A DNA stretch of 64,000 bases from Alteromonas ponticola (GCF_012911815.1 NZ_JAATNW010000005.1:248001-312000); one strand, 5' to 3'; positions 26,250-37,069 are shown, counted from the stretch's first letter. Numbers and translations are program-made. Notes: generated from the sequence alone by a model not told the origin.

Positions 26250-27050
26250 ATGGATAATCTGGTTGAAATAGATGACATCACCTTTAGTCGTGGAGACCGC
26301 CTTATATACGATGGCATTACCATCGGCGTTCCTAAAGGGAAAATTACCGCTGTCATGGGGCCAAGTGGAATCGGTAAGACCACGTTACTCAGGCTCATCG
26401 GCGGCCAACTGCAACCAGATAAAGGTGATATACATTTCGATAACAGCTCCATTGTGAAAATGAGCCGGAGTCGTTTGTACGAGACGCGCAGACGCATGAG
26501 CATGCTTTTCCAAAGTGGCGCGCTGTTCACCGACATGACGGTTTTCGATAACGTGGCCTTCCCGCTGCGTGAGCACACCAGATTGAGCGAAGATATTATC
26601 GCCACCATTGTCGCACTTAAGTTACAGGCGGTGGGATTGCGTGGAGCGGCATCACTAATGCCTTCTGAACTTTCCGGTGGTATGGCAAGACGAGCGGCGC
26701 TGGCGAGAGCGATTGCGCTGGACCCTGACTTGATTATGTTTGATGAGCCCTTTGCTGGACAGGACCCTATTTCGATGGGCGTGCTGGTGAAGCTGATTCG
26801 GGAATTAAACGACGCGTTGAATTTAACCAGCGTAGTAGTCACACATGATGTGAATGAAGTAATGACGATTGCCGATTACATTTACATTCTGGCTGACAAA
26901 CGAATAATCGGGCAGGGCACCGCCCAGCAAATCCGAGAAAGTGAATCGGAACTGGTTCAACAGTTTTTGGAAGGTAAAGCGGATGGACCAGTGCCATTTC
27001 ATTATCCCGCCCAAAACATGGAAGAAGCGATGTTTGGAGTGACGTCATGA
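26250..27050 (+). CDS. mlaF: Phospholipid ABC transporter ATP-binding protein MlaF
   Basis: ATPase of the MlaFEDB complex, which moves glycerophospholipids between the inner membrane and periplasmic MlaC to keep outer-membrane asymmetry. The product has 266 residues. Walker A is GPSGIGKTT, the signature [14 protein letters not shown] and Walker [13 protein letters not shown], with the H-loop THDVNE. It overlaps mlaE by 4 bases. Confidence 0.95.
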   Translation: MDNLVEIDDITFSRGDRLIYDGITIGVPKGKITAVMGPSGIGKTTLLRLIGGQLQPDKGDIHFDNSSIVKMSRSRLYETRRRMSMLFQSGALFTDMTVFDNVAFPLREHTRLSEDIIATIVALKLQAVGLRGAASLMPSELSGGMARRAALARAIALDPDLIMFDEPFAGQDPISMGVLVKLIRELNDALNLTSVVVTHDVNEVMTIADYIYILADKRIIGQGTAQQIRESESELVQQFLEGKADGPVPFHYPAQNMEEAMFGVTS

Positions 27051-27823
27051 ATGCTATTCATGCAATAGGTGCTAAAACGATATCACGCTTTGCCGCCGCA
27101 GGTAGAGCGGCGCTGATGCTATTCGGTGCGCTAATTGCCATGCCGCGTATTAAAAATGTTCCGTTAACCATCAAGCAGGTTTATGTTGTTGGGGTTCAGT
27201 CACTGTTAATTATCCTGGTGTCAGGATTGTTCATCGGTATGGTTATGGCGCTACAGGGCTATACTATATTGGTTGATTACGGCGCCGAAGCCAGCCTTGG
27301 TCCAATGGTTGCTTTGTCGCTGCTTAGAGAATTAGGGCCAGTAGTGACGGCACTTTTGTTCGCTGGCAGAGCCGGCTCAGCGCTGACCGCAGAAATTGGC
27401 TTAATGAAAGCCACTGAGCAACTGAGTAGTCTGGAAATGATGGCAGTGGATCCGCTTCGCCGGGTCGTGGCACCCAGGTTTTGGGCTGGATTAATTTCAA
27501 TGCCAATGCTTGCTCTGCTGTTTAGTGCAATTGGTATTTTAGGTGGCCATCTGGTGGGTGTTGATTGGTTAGGCGTCGACAGTGGTAGTTACTGGTCAAT
27601 TATGCAATCGACCGTTGATTTTGATAAGGATGTCGTCAATGGCATTATCAAAAGCCTTGTTTTTGCTACAGTTGTCACCTGGATTGCCATTTTTAAAGGG
27701 TATGATTGCATTCCAACCTCTGAAGGAATAAGTAAGGCAACCACCGAAACAGTTGTGTTTTCATCGTTGGCCGTATTGGGTTTGGATTTTGTATTAACCG
27801 CACTGATGTTCGGGATTGAATAA
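27047..27823 (+). CDS. mlaE: Phospholipid ABC transporter permease MlaE
   Basis: Inner-membrane permease of the Mla complex, 258 residues with five or six helices. Family signature stretches are seen: [68 protein letters not shown], and C-terminal [22 protein letters not shown]. It sits between mlaF and mlaD with tight spacing. Confidence 0.95.
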   Translation: MNAIHAIGAKTISRFAAAGRAALMLFGALIAMPRIKNVPLTIKQVYVVGVQSLLIILVSGLFIGMVMALQGYTILVDYGAEASLGPMVALSLLRELGPVVTALLFAGRAGSALTAEIGLMKATEQLSSLEMMAVDPLRRVVAPRFWAGLISMPMLALLFSAIGILGGHLVGVDWLGVDSGSYWSIMQSTVDFDKDVVNGIIKSLVFATVVTWIAIFKGYDCIPTSEGISKATTETVVFSSLAVLGLDFVLTALMFGIE

Positions 27824-27832
27824 GGAGTAATA

Positions 27833-28303
27833 ATGAACAAGTACAGAGTGGAGTTGATGGTAGGCGTATTTGTCCTGTTAACCATTGGGGCAGTGTTATT
27901 GCTGGCACTTAAAGTGGCGAATCAAACCATCACCAATCAGGGGGACACCTATACCTTGTTTGCAAAGTTCGACAACATCGGTGGTTTGAAAGCACGTTCA
28001 GCGGTGAAAGTGGGTGGGGTGATTATAGGCCGGGTTGACTCAATCCGGCTGGATCAGGAAGACTTTACACCTGTGGTTGAGCTGAGCATTCTTCAGGAAT
28101 ACAATGCATTTCCTGAAACCAGCTCAGTTTCTATCTTAACCTCTGGCCTGCTTGGTGAACAGTACGTAGGCTTTCAGCCGGGCTTTGCCATTGATGGCGT
28201 GGAAAATTTAAAGGATGGCGATTATTTACAGGACACTAAATCGGCGCTAGTCCTGGAAGATTTAATTGGTCAATTCTTATTTAATAGAGGAAAAGGTGAG
28301 TAG
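27833..28303 (+). CDS. mlaD: MCE-domain phospholipid-binding protein MlaD
   Basis: Hexameric periplasmic MCE ring, anchored by one N-terminal helix, that forms the lipid tunnel above MlaE. The product has 156 residues. The membrane helix is at about 7-27 and the MCE domain about 38-118, with FAKFDNIGGLKARSAVKVGGVIIGRVDSI and LTSGLLGEQYVGFQPG. The C-terminal helix region that lines the pore (ALVLEDLIGQFLF) is short. AAGGAG precedes the start. Confidence 0.95.
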   Translation: MNKYRVELMVGVFVLLTIGAVLLLALKVANQTITNQGDTYTLFAKFDNIGGLKARSAVKVGGVIIGRVDSIRLDQEDFTPVVELSILQEYNAFPETSSVSILTSGLLGEQYVGFQPGFAIDGVENLKDGDYLQDTKSALVLEDLIGQFLFNRGKGE

Positions 28304-28347
28304 TAGGCGCTCACTCTTTCAGTTTTTTTAGGTCTTAGGAGCACAAA

Positions 28348-28998
28348 GTGAAAAGATTAACGATGGTCATTAGCCTGTGGGTATGTGCAATTTTTGGTGC
28401 ACACGCAGCGCAAACGATTAACGAAGAGAACCCCTACGAGCTGGTTCAGGATGTGGCCATGAAAACCTTCGATCGGATGAAGGAAAATCAACAAAAGATT
28501 GAGAATGATCCGGAAGTATTGCGCACCATCATGGAAGAGGAATTACTGCCCCACATTGACTACCAGTTTGCGGCATTTATGGTGTTGGGAAAGCATTTCA
28601 AATCGGTACCGAAAGCGAAGCTTTCTGAGTATGTCAGCGTGTTCAGACAATATCTTATTACCACCTACGCTGTTGCGATGGGGTACTATGATAATCAGGA
28701 CGTCGAGTTTGAACCCGCCGCATCGTATGCGGACAAGAAAAGTGTAACGGTGCGTGCTATTGTCAAGGATCCACAGCGCCCAGAAATTAATATTGCATTC
28801 AAGGTCAGAAAAGATAGTCGCACCAATGAATGGAAAGCGTATGATATGGTGGCTGAGGGTATCAGCATGCTGAATAGTAAACGCAGCGAGTTTGAGTCAA
28901 TATTACGACAACAAGGCATCGATGAAGTGATCAAACTGATGAACGATAAGATTGCTGAGCCGGTACAGTTGAAAGAACGTGAAGAAACAGCGGAATAA
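28348..28998 (+). CDS. mlaC: Periplasmic phospholipid shuttle MlaC
   Basis: Soluble carrier moving phospholipid between the MlaA-porin complex and MlaD. The product has 216 residues, with a signal peptide ending GAHAAQ near residue 22 and a Tol_Tol_Ttg2 domain over the rest (VLGKHFKSVPKAKLSEYVSVFRQYLITTYAVAMGYYD, then YDMVAEGISMLNSKRSEFESIL). It is preceded by AGGAG. Confidence 0.94.
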   Translation: MKRLTMVISLWVCAIFGAHAAQTINEENPYELVQDVAMKTFDRMKENQQKIENDPEVLRTIMEEELLPHIDYQFAAFMVLGKHFKSVPKAKLSEYVSVFRQYLITTYAVAMGYYDNQDVEFEPAASYADKKSVTVRAIVKDPQRPEINIAFKVRKDSRTNEWKAYDMVAEGISMLNSKRSEFESILRQQGIDEVIKLMNDKIAEPVQLKEREETAE

Positions 28999-29000
28999 AT

Positions 29001-29330
29001 GTGAACCCAATTTTTCAGGTCAACCATAATGGCACCGTGGCGGTTAAGGGCAATCTTGACCGTGATGTGTTAAATAAAAACTGGTGGGAGATGCTTGACG
29101 CAAAACAGCGCAATCAGCTAATTTCCAATCAGCGATGTGTTTTCGATTTAAGCAGTGTTGAGCGCGTAGATAGCGCGGGGTTAGCCTGGCTGGTAAATGC
29201 CGTGAGAGACGGCCGTAAGCATGGTGTTGCGCTGAACCTTAACGATGCGCCAGCAAAGCTTGTCAAACTGGCGAAAATCAGTGAAGTAGACAGGTTATTG
29301 CCTCTGTCTAAATCGACTGAAGCCGTGTAA
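29001..29330 (+). CDS. mlaB: STAS-domain protein MlaB
   Basis: Cytoplasmic STAS subunit that binds MlaF and is needed for stable, active transporter. The 109-residue protein has the STAS signature DLSSVERVDSAGLAWLVNAVRDG around residue 50-72. The start is GTG 29001, two bases after the mlaC stop. Confidence 0.9.
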   Translation: MNPIFQVNHNGTVAVKGNLDRDVLNKNWWEMLDAKQRNQLISNQRCVFDLSSVERVDSAGLAWLVNAVRDGRKHGVALNLNDAPAKLVKLAKISEVDRLLPLSKSTEAV

Positions 29331-29353
29331 ACGAATATAAATATAGGTTTTTA

Positions 29354-29611
29354 ATGGAAGCAAAAGAAATTGAAGCGGTGCTCTCAAAAGCACTGAATCT
29401 GGCTGAAGTACATGTCAAACAGGATGGCTCACATTATACCATTATTGCGGTAAGTGATGAAATCAGCGAGCTTAGCCGTGTCAAACGTCAGCAAGCCATC
29501 TATGCCCCGCTCTCTGATAAAATTGCTGATGGCACTATGCACGCCATATCCATCAAAACATTCTCTGAGAAAGATTGGCAGCGTGAGCGTCAATTTCATC
29601 TGCCTTCTTAA
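29354..29611 (+). CDS. ibaG: BolA-family protein IbaG
   Basis: Small BolA-like protein of 85 residues that works with monothiol glutaredoxin in iron-sulfur handling and acid response. It has the BolA fold residues EIEAVLSKALNLAEVHVKQDGSHYTIIAVSDEI, RVKRQQAIYAPL and a C-terminal histidine-bearing HAISIKTFSEKDW. The location between mlaB and murA is the conserved gammaproteobacterial position of ibaG. Confidence 0.93.
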   Translation: MEAKEIEAVLSKALNLAEVHVKQDGSHYTIIAVSDEISELSRVKRQQAIYAPLSDKIADGTMHAISIKTFSEKDWQRERQFHLPS

Positions 29612-29615
29612 GTAA

Positions 29616-30890
<1,275 letters not shown>

Positions 30891-31228
30891 CGTAGTGGCG
30901 TATATTCGTCCATCCACAACGTCACGCGAATTTGTTAAACAACACTGATCTACCGTAATTGCAAAGATTCTGCGTAGATCAGTGCTTTAAGAGAACATTT
31001 TTTATTTCTTGTCATTTTCTGCTGATTGCAAAAAGTGAGATGAGTGAAGTTTTTACGAAGTGCTTATTATCTACACAATAAGCTAATGATTTAACGCTGA
31101 TTCTCATTATTAAATTATTGTAATCTACTGTTGTTCACTTTTTCCTTCGTTAACTAATTGACTCATCCAATTGGTGTACGCCTTGCGGCGAATAACCCCG
31201 CAAATATTATTTTTCAAAGGAAGCATTA
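30891..31228. other. Intergenic region between murA and the LysM lipoprotein gene
   Basis: 338 bases without a credible gene. It contains the long inverted repeat at 30943-30984 and a GC hairpin CGCC/GGCG near 31180. The ribosome site AAGGAAG lies just before 31229. The AT-rich middle (31000-31140) probably carries the promoter of the lipoprotein gene. Confidence 0.6.
30943..30984. repeat. Perfect 11-bp inverted repeat downstream of murA
   Basis: CACTGATCTAC at 30943-30953 pairs without mismatch with GTAGATCAGTG at 30974-30984, around a 20-base loop. It lies 52 bases after the murA stop. A T-rich stretch follows only 12 bases later, so this may be a poor terminator, a protein-binding dyad or an RNA element. 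Confidence 0.8.
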
Positions 31229-31990
31229 ATGCTTAAGGTGAAAAAAAGTAGTTTGAAAAATTCCATTGTCGCAGCACTGGGTTTAACGGCATTAGCAGGT
31301 TGTGCGGGTAACGGAGACGCGGAAGATCGTTTTGCAGCGAATTGCGATACCGCAACAATGGCTGAGCTTAAGGAACTTAATGAAGCTCTGACTAATGCGA
31401 TTCGTACTGAAGTCGTCATTTGGGAGCCCGCTGAAGCGATTGTGGTCCAAAATGAGCTCGAAGCAGCAATTCAGAATTGTGATCCCAATGCATCGCCAGC
31501 GCTAATTGCTCGTGCAGAAAAAGAAGTTGAAATCTATGAGCGCAAGGTAAAGGAAGCGGAAGATCAGCGTTTAGCTAAAGAGCGCGAGCAGAAAGAGAAT
31601 GAACGCTATTTAGAAATGGCTGAGAAGGAATGGAACAAGGTTCAGACCTACGACAACCTCAGCGACGATCAACAAGAGATGAAATCAGAAGGGAAAACGG
31701 CGTTAGATAATGACCAGGGTCGCGAGTCGTACCAGATTTTATCAAGTTTAAATAGTGAATTACGTGACCGCGTTGAAGAGTACGTGGTGCAAGAAGGTGA
31801 CACGTTGTGGGACATCGCAGCCAGAACGCAGATTTACGGGAACCCATGGCAATGGCCAGCGATTCACGATGAAAATCGCCAGGAGATCACCAACCCGGAT
31901 CTTATTTATCTTGGTCAGAAGTTGATGATTGATAAAAATGCTGAGCAAACGCAACTGACGGCGCAGGCAAAGCAAAACAATTTGCTGTAA
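31229..31990 (+). CDS. LysM-domain lipoprotein
   Basis: A 253-residue predicted lipoprotein. The N terminus is a signal peptide with lipobox LAGC (about residues 22-25), and the next residue is Ala, so Lol-dependent outer-membrane sorting is expected. A Glu/Lys-rich coiled-coil segment spans about 90-135. The C terminus carries one LysM peptidoglycan-binding domain (about 185-235, VVQEGDTLWDIAARTQIYGNPWQWPAIHDEN ... LIYLGQKLMI). It probably tethers the envelope to peptidoglycan; no enzyme domain is visible. The AAGGAAG ribosome site fits ATG 31229. Confidence 0.85.
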   Translation: MLKVKKSSLKNSIVAALGLTALAGCAGNGDAEDRFAANCDTATMAELKELNEALTNAIRTEVVIWEPAEAIVVQNELEAAIQNCDPNASPALIARAEKEVEIYERKVKEAEDQRLAKEREQKENERYLEMAEKEWNKVQTYDNLSDDQQEMKSEGKTALDNDQGRESYQILSSLNSELRDRVEEYVVQEGDTLWDIAARTQIYGNPWQWPAIHDENRQEITNPDLIYLGQKLMIDKNAEQTQLTAQAKQNNLL

Positions 31991-32018
31991 TACCGGCGTT
32001 AGCAAATATGGCCGCCTC

Positions 32019-32050
32019 AAAAGGTTTGGACTGATTGTTCAGACCTTTTT
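32019..32050. terminator. Bidirectional terminator between LysM lipoprotein and CsgD-like gene
   Basis: AAAAGGTTTGGA (32019-32030) pairs with TTCAGACCTTTT (32038-32049) using two wobble pairs, with a 7-base loop and A and T runs on either side. It serves the converging transcripts of the lipoprotein gene and the regulator gene. Confidence 0.8.
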
Positions 32051-32166
32051 TGTATTTAACTGTGTTAAGTCGGCTGAGCGATTCCTGCACCTGATAAGCC
32101 AAACGCTTGCAGAGAAATTCTGGTAAGGATAACGTGTTTTGGCCAAACAAAGCGGGAGTAGAACCT

Positions 32167-32826
32167 TTACTGCAGAACATGGTAATTAATTTTTGCGATG
32201 GCTTCGCGTCGATTTTTAACACTGATTTTTTTATAGATACGATAGAGATGGGTTTTTACCGTACTTTCTGCTAAAAACAGCAATTCCGCGATTTGCCCAT
32301 TCGTTTTTCTTTTCGCTAATAATTGTAAAATTTCTATCTCTCGTTGACTGAGCAACTTCATTTGACTGCTCTCAAGGACTTGATAAGCCAGAGGTTTATA
32401 AACAGAAATAAGGGTAGACATCAATTTTCGCGGTAACCAGTATTCCCCCTCGCTGACCGCTTTAACACACTTGCTCAAATGCTCTACGGGCGCACTCTCG
32501 TATAGGCAGCCTTTTAAGTTTTTCAGTTTTTTAATGTCTGGTTCGGTTATGGAATCTGGAACATCATATACAATTAGGTCGGTAGATTGGCTCCGTCTGG
32601 CTAATTCTCGAATGAGCGCTTGAATTGTAGGCATTTTGTACGATATCAGTGCTACCGAGTAGTCGTCGAAATCCTCATGGGTAACTGACGGAGGAGTCAA
32701 ATTTTTGCGGATAACATGGGTGTTTGGTAAGTTATTAAGCTCACGTTCAACAAACTGTGATTGTATGTTGTCTTTACAGATGAACAAAATAGAAATTGGT
32801 TCGGTTTTGTCGGCGCAATCCAGCAT
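32167..32826 (-). CDS. CsgD/VpsT-family LuxR-type transcriptional regulator
   Basis: A 219-residue regulator with an N-terminal receiver-like domain (about 10-125) and a C-terminal LuxR helix-turn-helix (about 157-215, LSQREIEILQLL then LAESTVKTHLYRIYKKISVKNRREAI), closely patterned on CsgD and VpsT. At the CsgD D59 position the sequence is ALISYK, so the phospho-acceptor aspartate appears replaced by serine. At the c-di-GMP tetrad of VpsT (WFTR; YFTQ in CsgD) it reads W130-L131-P132-R133. It lies 180 bases downstream of the fimbrial operon on the same strand. Control of that operon or of biofilm matrix is inferred. Confidence 0.85.
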   Translation of the reverse strand: MLDCADKTEPISILFICKDNIQSQFVERELNNLPNTHVIRKNLTPPSVTHEDFDDYSVALISYKMPTIQALIRELARRSQSTDLIVYDVPDSITEPDIKKLKNLKGCLYESAPVEHLSKCVKAVSEGEYWLPRKLMSTLISVYKPLAYQVLESSQMKLLSQREIEILQLLAKRKTNGQIAELLFLAESTVKTHLYRIYKKISVKNRREAIAKINYHVLQ

Positions 32827-33006
32827 ATCTAGTTCCTTTATATTGACTAGAGGTTTTTAACAGCTAGAAAACCTGTTTTTACTTTTAAATTAAGGATGGG
32901 GCAACGTTCTAAAAAAATGCAGCACTTTTTTATTAATGTATTGGGATAGCACAAATCTGTCGACTTGTCGAACTTATGAAACGACGAATCAGTTTATTTA
33001 TGGACA

Positions 33007-33891
33007 TTATGGAATGGTCGATAGTGAAGGAGAGATCGATATCTGTAGTGAATCAGAATACGTGCCTCCAATCCTCTCACTCGTATCCCCAATCGTAATA
33101 TGCAATGGGATAAGATGACTGCTGGTAAATTGGGCTGAACGTAATAATGCTTTAGTTTGCGTGAGATCGAGATAGTGCTCATTAGCCGTTAAACGATAAT
33201 CAATGTCCCACTGTGCATCATTCGACTCATGTCGCAATCTACCAAAATGCTCAGATGCGAAGCTGACGGTGTATCCCGCGTTACTTTTTACGTATAAGCG
33301 TGGAATTTGCGAGATCACTTTACCCGAATGCAGCCTTCCGATATTAAGTTCGTATCGTTGTTGAGAAATCCCATAGAACTGAATTTGGGTGGCAGGAATA
33401 ACATCGACGAATAGGTCGTATGACGCATGTGGAATATCCAAATTTCTAGCCAATGTGGCATCGACAACGAACACGGAAATATCCCCTCTATATTGGGTTG
33501 CGGGTACCCATTGGTCAGCGCTAAACCGCATTCGTAAAACCATGCTGGGTTGTGCTGTTGTGAGGGTACCAAGCCAGCCTCCAATCCGCTCACTTCCTGT
33601 GGCTGCATGCCATTCAAAGTTCAATCGCTTTGCTGTAATTGAAGACAGAAAATCAACACCGTCATCGACGTGTGTCAGAATGCGGAAGGTACATTCGTCC
33701 CCCGTGATATTGGCACTCACTTGAAATTCAGCGATCAGAGGATAGACCCCGCCTTGTTGGATGTCATATACAGGGGAAGAGGTGATAGGCGATACCATCA
33801 GGTTTGCTATCTCACATGCATACGTTTTACTGCAACCGAACGTAAATCCCATTATGAGTGTCAAACCTGCGAACGTTTTTCTATTCCACAT
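33007..33891 (-). CDS. Chaperone-usher fimbrial tip adhesin, two-domain
   Basis: Last gene of the fimbrial operon. The 294-residue protein has a signal peptide (about 1-25, ending TYACE). An N-terminal lectin-like or adhesin domain runs to about residue 165. A C-terminal pilin-like domain (about 170-294) has the spore-coat-U-like ending GGTYSDSLQISISPSLSTIP. The layout resembles two-domain tip adhesins such as CsuE, but it could be a minor pilin. The ATG lies 11 bases inside the usher gene, preceded by an AGGAG, so translation is coupled. The binding target is unknown. Confidence 0.7.
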   Translation of the reverse strand: MWNRKTFAGLTLIMGFTFGCSKTYACEIANLMVSPITSSPVYDIQQGGVYPLIAEFQVSANITGDECTFRILTHVDDGVDFLSSITAKRLNFEWHAATGSERIGGWLGTLTTAQPSMVLRMRFSADQWVPATQYRGDISVFVVDATLARNLDIPHASYDLFVDVIPATQIQFYGISQQRYELNIGRLHSGKVISQIPRLYVKSNAGYTVSFASEHFGRLRHESNDAQWDIDYRLTANEHYLDLTQTKALLRSAQFTSSHLIPLHITIGDTSERIGGTYSDSLQISISPSLSTIP

Positions 33892-36373
33892 AAATTTCTC
33901 CTAGCCTGACCAGGGTCTCAGGCGCATTACGTAGGTCGATGATGGTGCTGAGTTTATCTGCCGTGTTAAGTTCAAGGCGATAGACTCCTGGCTTTAGTCC
34001 AGAGATTGCAAATACCCCCTTGCTATTTGAAAAGAACTCTTGCGGCTCCGCCAGATTGTCACCGTCTTGCAAGGTAGCCAAACCTGAAACCAACCCCAAA
34101 TCGCTACCCGTTGCTTTTGCCTTTAGTTGACCTATTACGGTAATGACTGCATCGGAACCTATTTGAAATAAATAACCTCGTTTATAAGAGGGATTTATAC
34201 GAAACGCACCTTCGCCCAAATCGTATCCCACCGGTAAATTATCGATGTCATAGGGAATTAACTGAGGTGAGTAGGCCAAAAAATCTGAAAGTAATGCAGT
34301 ATCAAAAGTATCTAAAATGGCTTTTGAATATCCCTTTTCAACCGACGGAGATACTGAGACTCGGTTTTCACTTAAGTTAGCGTGCTTTGTAACAATCGCA
34401 AACCCTTCCCTTACAGGCCGGCCAATAACAAATTCATTTCCTGCAAACGCCAAAGATGAACCAATGTTTATTCGGGTGGATTGTACTCGATTCGCCGAAT
34501 CGAAACTGGTGTAGCGCTGTGAATAACGTCCTGACGCCTGAAAGCTAGAGCCATAGTAACTAGCGCCAGTATCCAGTCCTAAGCTCTGTTCAGCGCTTGA
34601 AATTAAACTGGCAAAACCACTTAAACCACCAATGTAGCCCACATTATTATGATAGTAGGCGTCCATAGCATATTGCTCGTTGTTAGAGTTATAGCTTGCT
34701 TTCATTCGAGATGCACTGCTAAGTGAGTAGCTGACTGCAAAAGAAACGTTCCACTCACTACCAGTAAACTCACTGTTCAGATAATTTGTGCGTAAACTCC
34801 ATGTAGCAGAAGTCGAGAAAAGTTGACCGGAAAGGCTCGGTGAGACCTGCCAATAATTATTACCTCTTGAATCATCGTGCCGATAGCTCATGGCTAGAGA
34901 AGCATTTAGCGTTTCATCAATAGTAGCGGATATTGTTCCTGAGACGAAATGTGATGAGCTGGACGCGGCGTCTATATTGAGATCATTGATGTTCAATTCG
35001 GTAAAATTAGGAGAAAAATACTCATAAAAAATGTTGAGTCTGGGGTTAAACGAAAACATGTGATCAATTTCGGAATCAAATGCAATCCGATAGGCTGAGC
35101 CCCGGCCGGCAATCTTACTGTGACTTCTGGTAGCAGCAATTTCAAACACCCCCAATTTACTGGCAAAAAGCGCATGTCCTCCCAGTTGATGCGTGTTTTC
35201 GTTTTTTTGAGCGTTTGCGCCCACAGTCAGCCATGGCGAAAGGCCGTATTCGATATAACCATGTGCTATTCTATCGTCGTACAGATAATTTAATTGATTA
35301 TTCTCATAAACGCTTGGAGCGCCATAGAGAAAGCTATATTCAAATTCTCCTTCACTAAGCAGTTCCAAGCCAGTGGCTACGGAGAAATCGATCAGTTCTT
35401 CTAGACCTGTATGATCACGAATAATTAAGCTGATATCGTTTGATCCTGGCGAGAGTGGAATATCATCTAAGTCATAGTTACCAGCCTCAAGTGATAAACG
35501 CCTCAATAAGACCCCATCAATAATTACATCAACTTCAGCGTTTTGCTGCAAAGAAAAGCTGCGGCGTGCTTTAGGACGAATATTGCGGGTAGGGATGAGA
35601 GAGAAATCCCTGCTAATGCCAACGCCAAGAATATCGACACCGCTTTGGAAGCTGATGCCAGGGTTGAACAAATCACCTATGCTCACTCGGGTGCCGAAAT
35701 CAGCAAAGTCATAATTTATGCGCGACCCTTCGCGTTCGAATTGCAAGGTGCCATCGAACAGCTCATGGTAACTTGTTTCATTTTCAATGTTGACCTTACC
35801 TATATTCAATGCAGAATCGATTCTGCCACTAACAAATCTTTTTGATGATTTCTCTGTTGCAAAATCCATTTGAGATAAGCCCAAATGAAGATTGATAAAT
35901 CCGCTCACAAATTCAGGTTTGTGAAAATTGTGAAACGCTTCGTTTTGCCTATTGGTTAAAGAAAGCGCATAGGTTTTTTTCATATTGTCAGGCACCGTGA
36001 TTACACATTCAAACGTGGATTGGTCAAATTGAAAATGCAAACCTGCTTTAGCAAAATCTTCCTGCGATAAAGTTTGTTTATCGCCGATTGATAATAAATT
36101 TACTACCACTCGGTCGACTAAATGAGGTGAAAGTAATTCGGATAGATTCTCTTTAGAGAGTAATACTTTATTATTAGCAGTTATAATAACAGTGGCTTCA
36201 CCGACGATTTTTTCACCAATCTTCAGAAGCGTAATAAATTCTATATCAGTGCCGGTAGAATTAAGGGTGACCTCACTGGCGAATGCAAGGTTGATGCTTT
36301 TTGAATAGACAAAAAAAATCAATACAACACAAAAATAAGCATTGACGTTTTGCTTATTTACTAAGCTTTCCAT
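33881..36373 (-). CDS. Fimbrial outer-membrane usher protein
   Basis: Outer-membrane usher that receives chaperone-subunit complexes and threads the pilus. From the ATG at 36373, which has an AAGGAAA ribosome site, it has 830 residues and a signal peptide ending LAFA. The usher parts in order are an N-terminal periplasmic domain (about 25-130), a long barrel, and the plug region (EVDVIIDGVLLRRLSLEAGNYDL then PGSNDISLIIRDHTG). A C-terminal domain resembles carboxypeptidase regulatory folds (SNSKGVFAISGLKPGVYRLEL). An upstream in-frame ATG at 36409 lacks a good site. It overlaps the chaperone gene by 20 bases. Confidence 0.9.
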   Translation of the reverse strand: MESLVNKQNVNAYFCVVLIFFVYSKSINLAFASEVTLNSTGTDIEFITLLKIGEKIVGEATVIITANNKVLLSKENLSELLSPHLVDRVVVNLLSIGDKQTLSQEDFAKAGLHFQFDQSTFECVITVPDNMKKTYALSLTNRQNEAFHNFHKPEFVSGFINLHLGLSQMDFATEKSSKRFVSGRIDSALNIGKVNIENETSYHELFDGTLQFEREGSRINYDFADFGTRVSIGDLFNPGISFQSGVDILGVGISRDFSLIPTRNIRPKARRSFSLQQNAEVDVIIDGVLLRRLSLEAGNYDLDDIPLSPGSNDISLIIRDHTGLEELIDFSVATGLELLSEGEFEYSFLYGAPSVYENNQLNYLYDDRIAHGYIEYGLSPWLTVGANAQKNENTHQLGGHALFASKLGVFEIAATRSHSKIAGRGSAYRIAFDSEIDHMFSFNPRLNIFYEYFSPNFTELNINDLNIDAASSSSHFVSGTISATIDETLNASLAMSYRHDDSRGNNYWQVSPSLSGQLFSTSATWSLRTNYLNSEFTGSEWNVSFAVSYSLSSASRMKASYNSNNEQYAMDAYYHNNVGYIGGLSGFASLISSAEQSLGLDTGASYYGSSFQASGRYSQRYTSFDSANRVQSTRINIGSSLAFAGNEFVIGRPVREGFAIVTKHANLSENRVSVSPSVEKGYSKAILDTFDTALLSDFLAYSPQLIPYDIDNLPVGYDLGEGAFRINPSYKRGYLFQIGSDAVITVIGQLKAKATGSDLGLVSGLATLQDGDNLAEPQEFFSNSKGVFAISGLKPGVYRLELNTADKLSTIIDLRNAPETLVRLGEIYVE

Positions 36374-37031
36374 AATAATTTCCTTGCGGAAAATCATACT
36401 TGTTTTCAACGTTTATTGTTGTTTGTGGAGGCAGAAATCTTTCACCAATTAAGGATGATAAAATGATGCTTTTAGAATCAGCGCTGGATTTAAATGTGAC
36501 GTAATTTGAAAAGGTGTAGCGATTTCCTTGATTTTCAATAATGATTTTATCTTTTTTGGCTCTAATAAAAATTTTCGCGCTTTGTTTGCTGGTATATAAA
36601 TGAACCAGAGCATTATAGTGCAGCTGAATTTTTAAATTTGAGTAGGATTTATTTTCTGCAGATGAAACTGCCGGTGATACTAAATCAAGTCTGGTAAACT
36701 GGACGTAATAGCTCTCAGATTCAGTAATTTTTTTGTCTCCAAGCCATCTACAGCGGAATACCTGCTTTGCACCCGGCCCCAACATGGCAGCAGGGGGAAA
36801 GACTTGGATGCTATCATCACGATAAGTCGTCGTTGAGTGCTTTCCATCAGCTGAGAAATTAACCCGCAAAAGTGTAACCTCAAGCGGAATTTTCTTACTG
36901 GTGTTGTTGTAAACAACCAACTGTGCTGCATTTTCAGCGGTCAGGTCATATTCCAACACAGTAGGCGTAATCACAATAGCGGCTACCGACCCTGAATACA
37001 GGCTGATGATAAATATAACCAACCAAAACAT
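36354..37031 (-). CDS. Periplasmic fimbrial chaperone (second copy, usher-proximal)
   Basis: PapD-like chaperone of 225 residues with a signal peptide (about 1-18, ending VAAI). It has an immunoglobulin-like N domain with the usual edge strand (VVYNNTSKKIPLEVTL) and PP-x-LGPG-x-Q-x-FR motif (VFPPAAMLGPGAKQVFRCRWLGD). A shorter C domain follows. It should donate a strand to pilin subunits and dock on the usher. It is lysine- and asparagine-rich, in keeping with the low GC of this part of the cluster. It differs clearly from the neighbouring chaperone, so it is not a recent duplicate. Confidence 0.82.
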   Translation of the reverse strand: MFWLVIFIISLYSGSVAAIVITPTVLEYDLTAENAAQLVVYNNTSKKIPLEVTLLRVNFSADGKHSTTTYRDDSIQVFPPAAMLGPGAKQVFRCRWLGDKKITESESYYVQFTRLDLVSPAVSSAENKSYSNLKIQLHYNALVHLYTSKQSAKIFIRAKKDKIIIENQGNRYTFSNYVTFKSSADSKSIILSSLIGERFLPPQTTINVENKYDFPQGNYYGKLSK

Positions 37032-37069
37032 CGATGTATCCCTTTTTAACTGTAATGTTTCGCTGGTTT

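Noticed and set aside
36374-36409. Usher start at 36409
   Set aside because: The ATG at 36373 has a good AAGGAAA site and gives a normal signal peptide; 36409 has neither.
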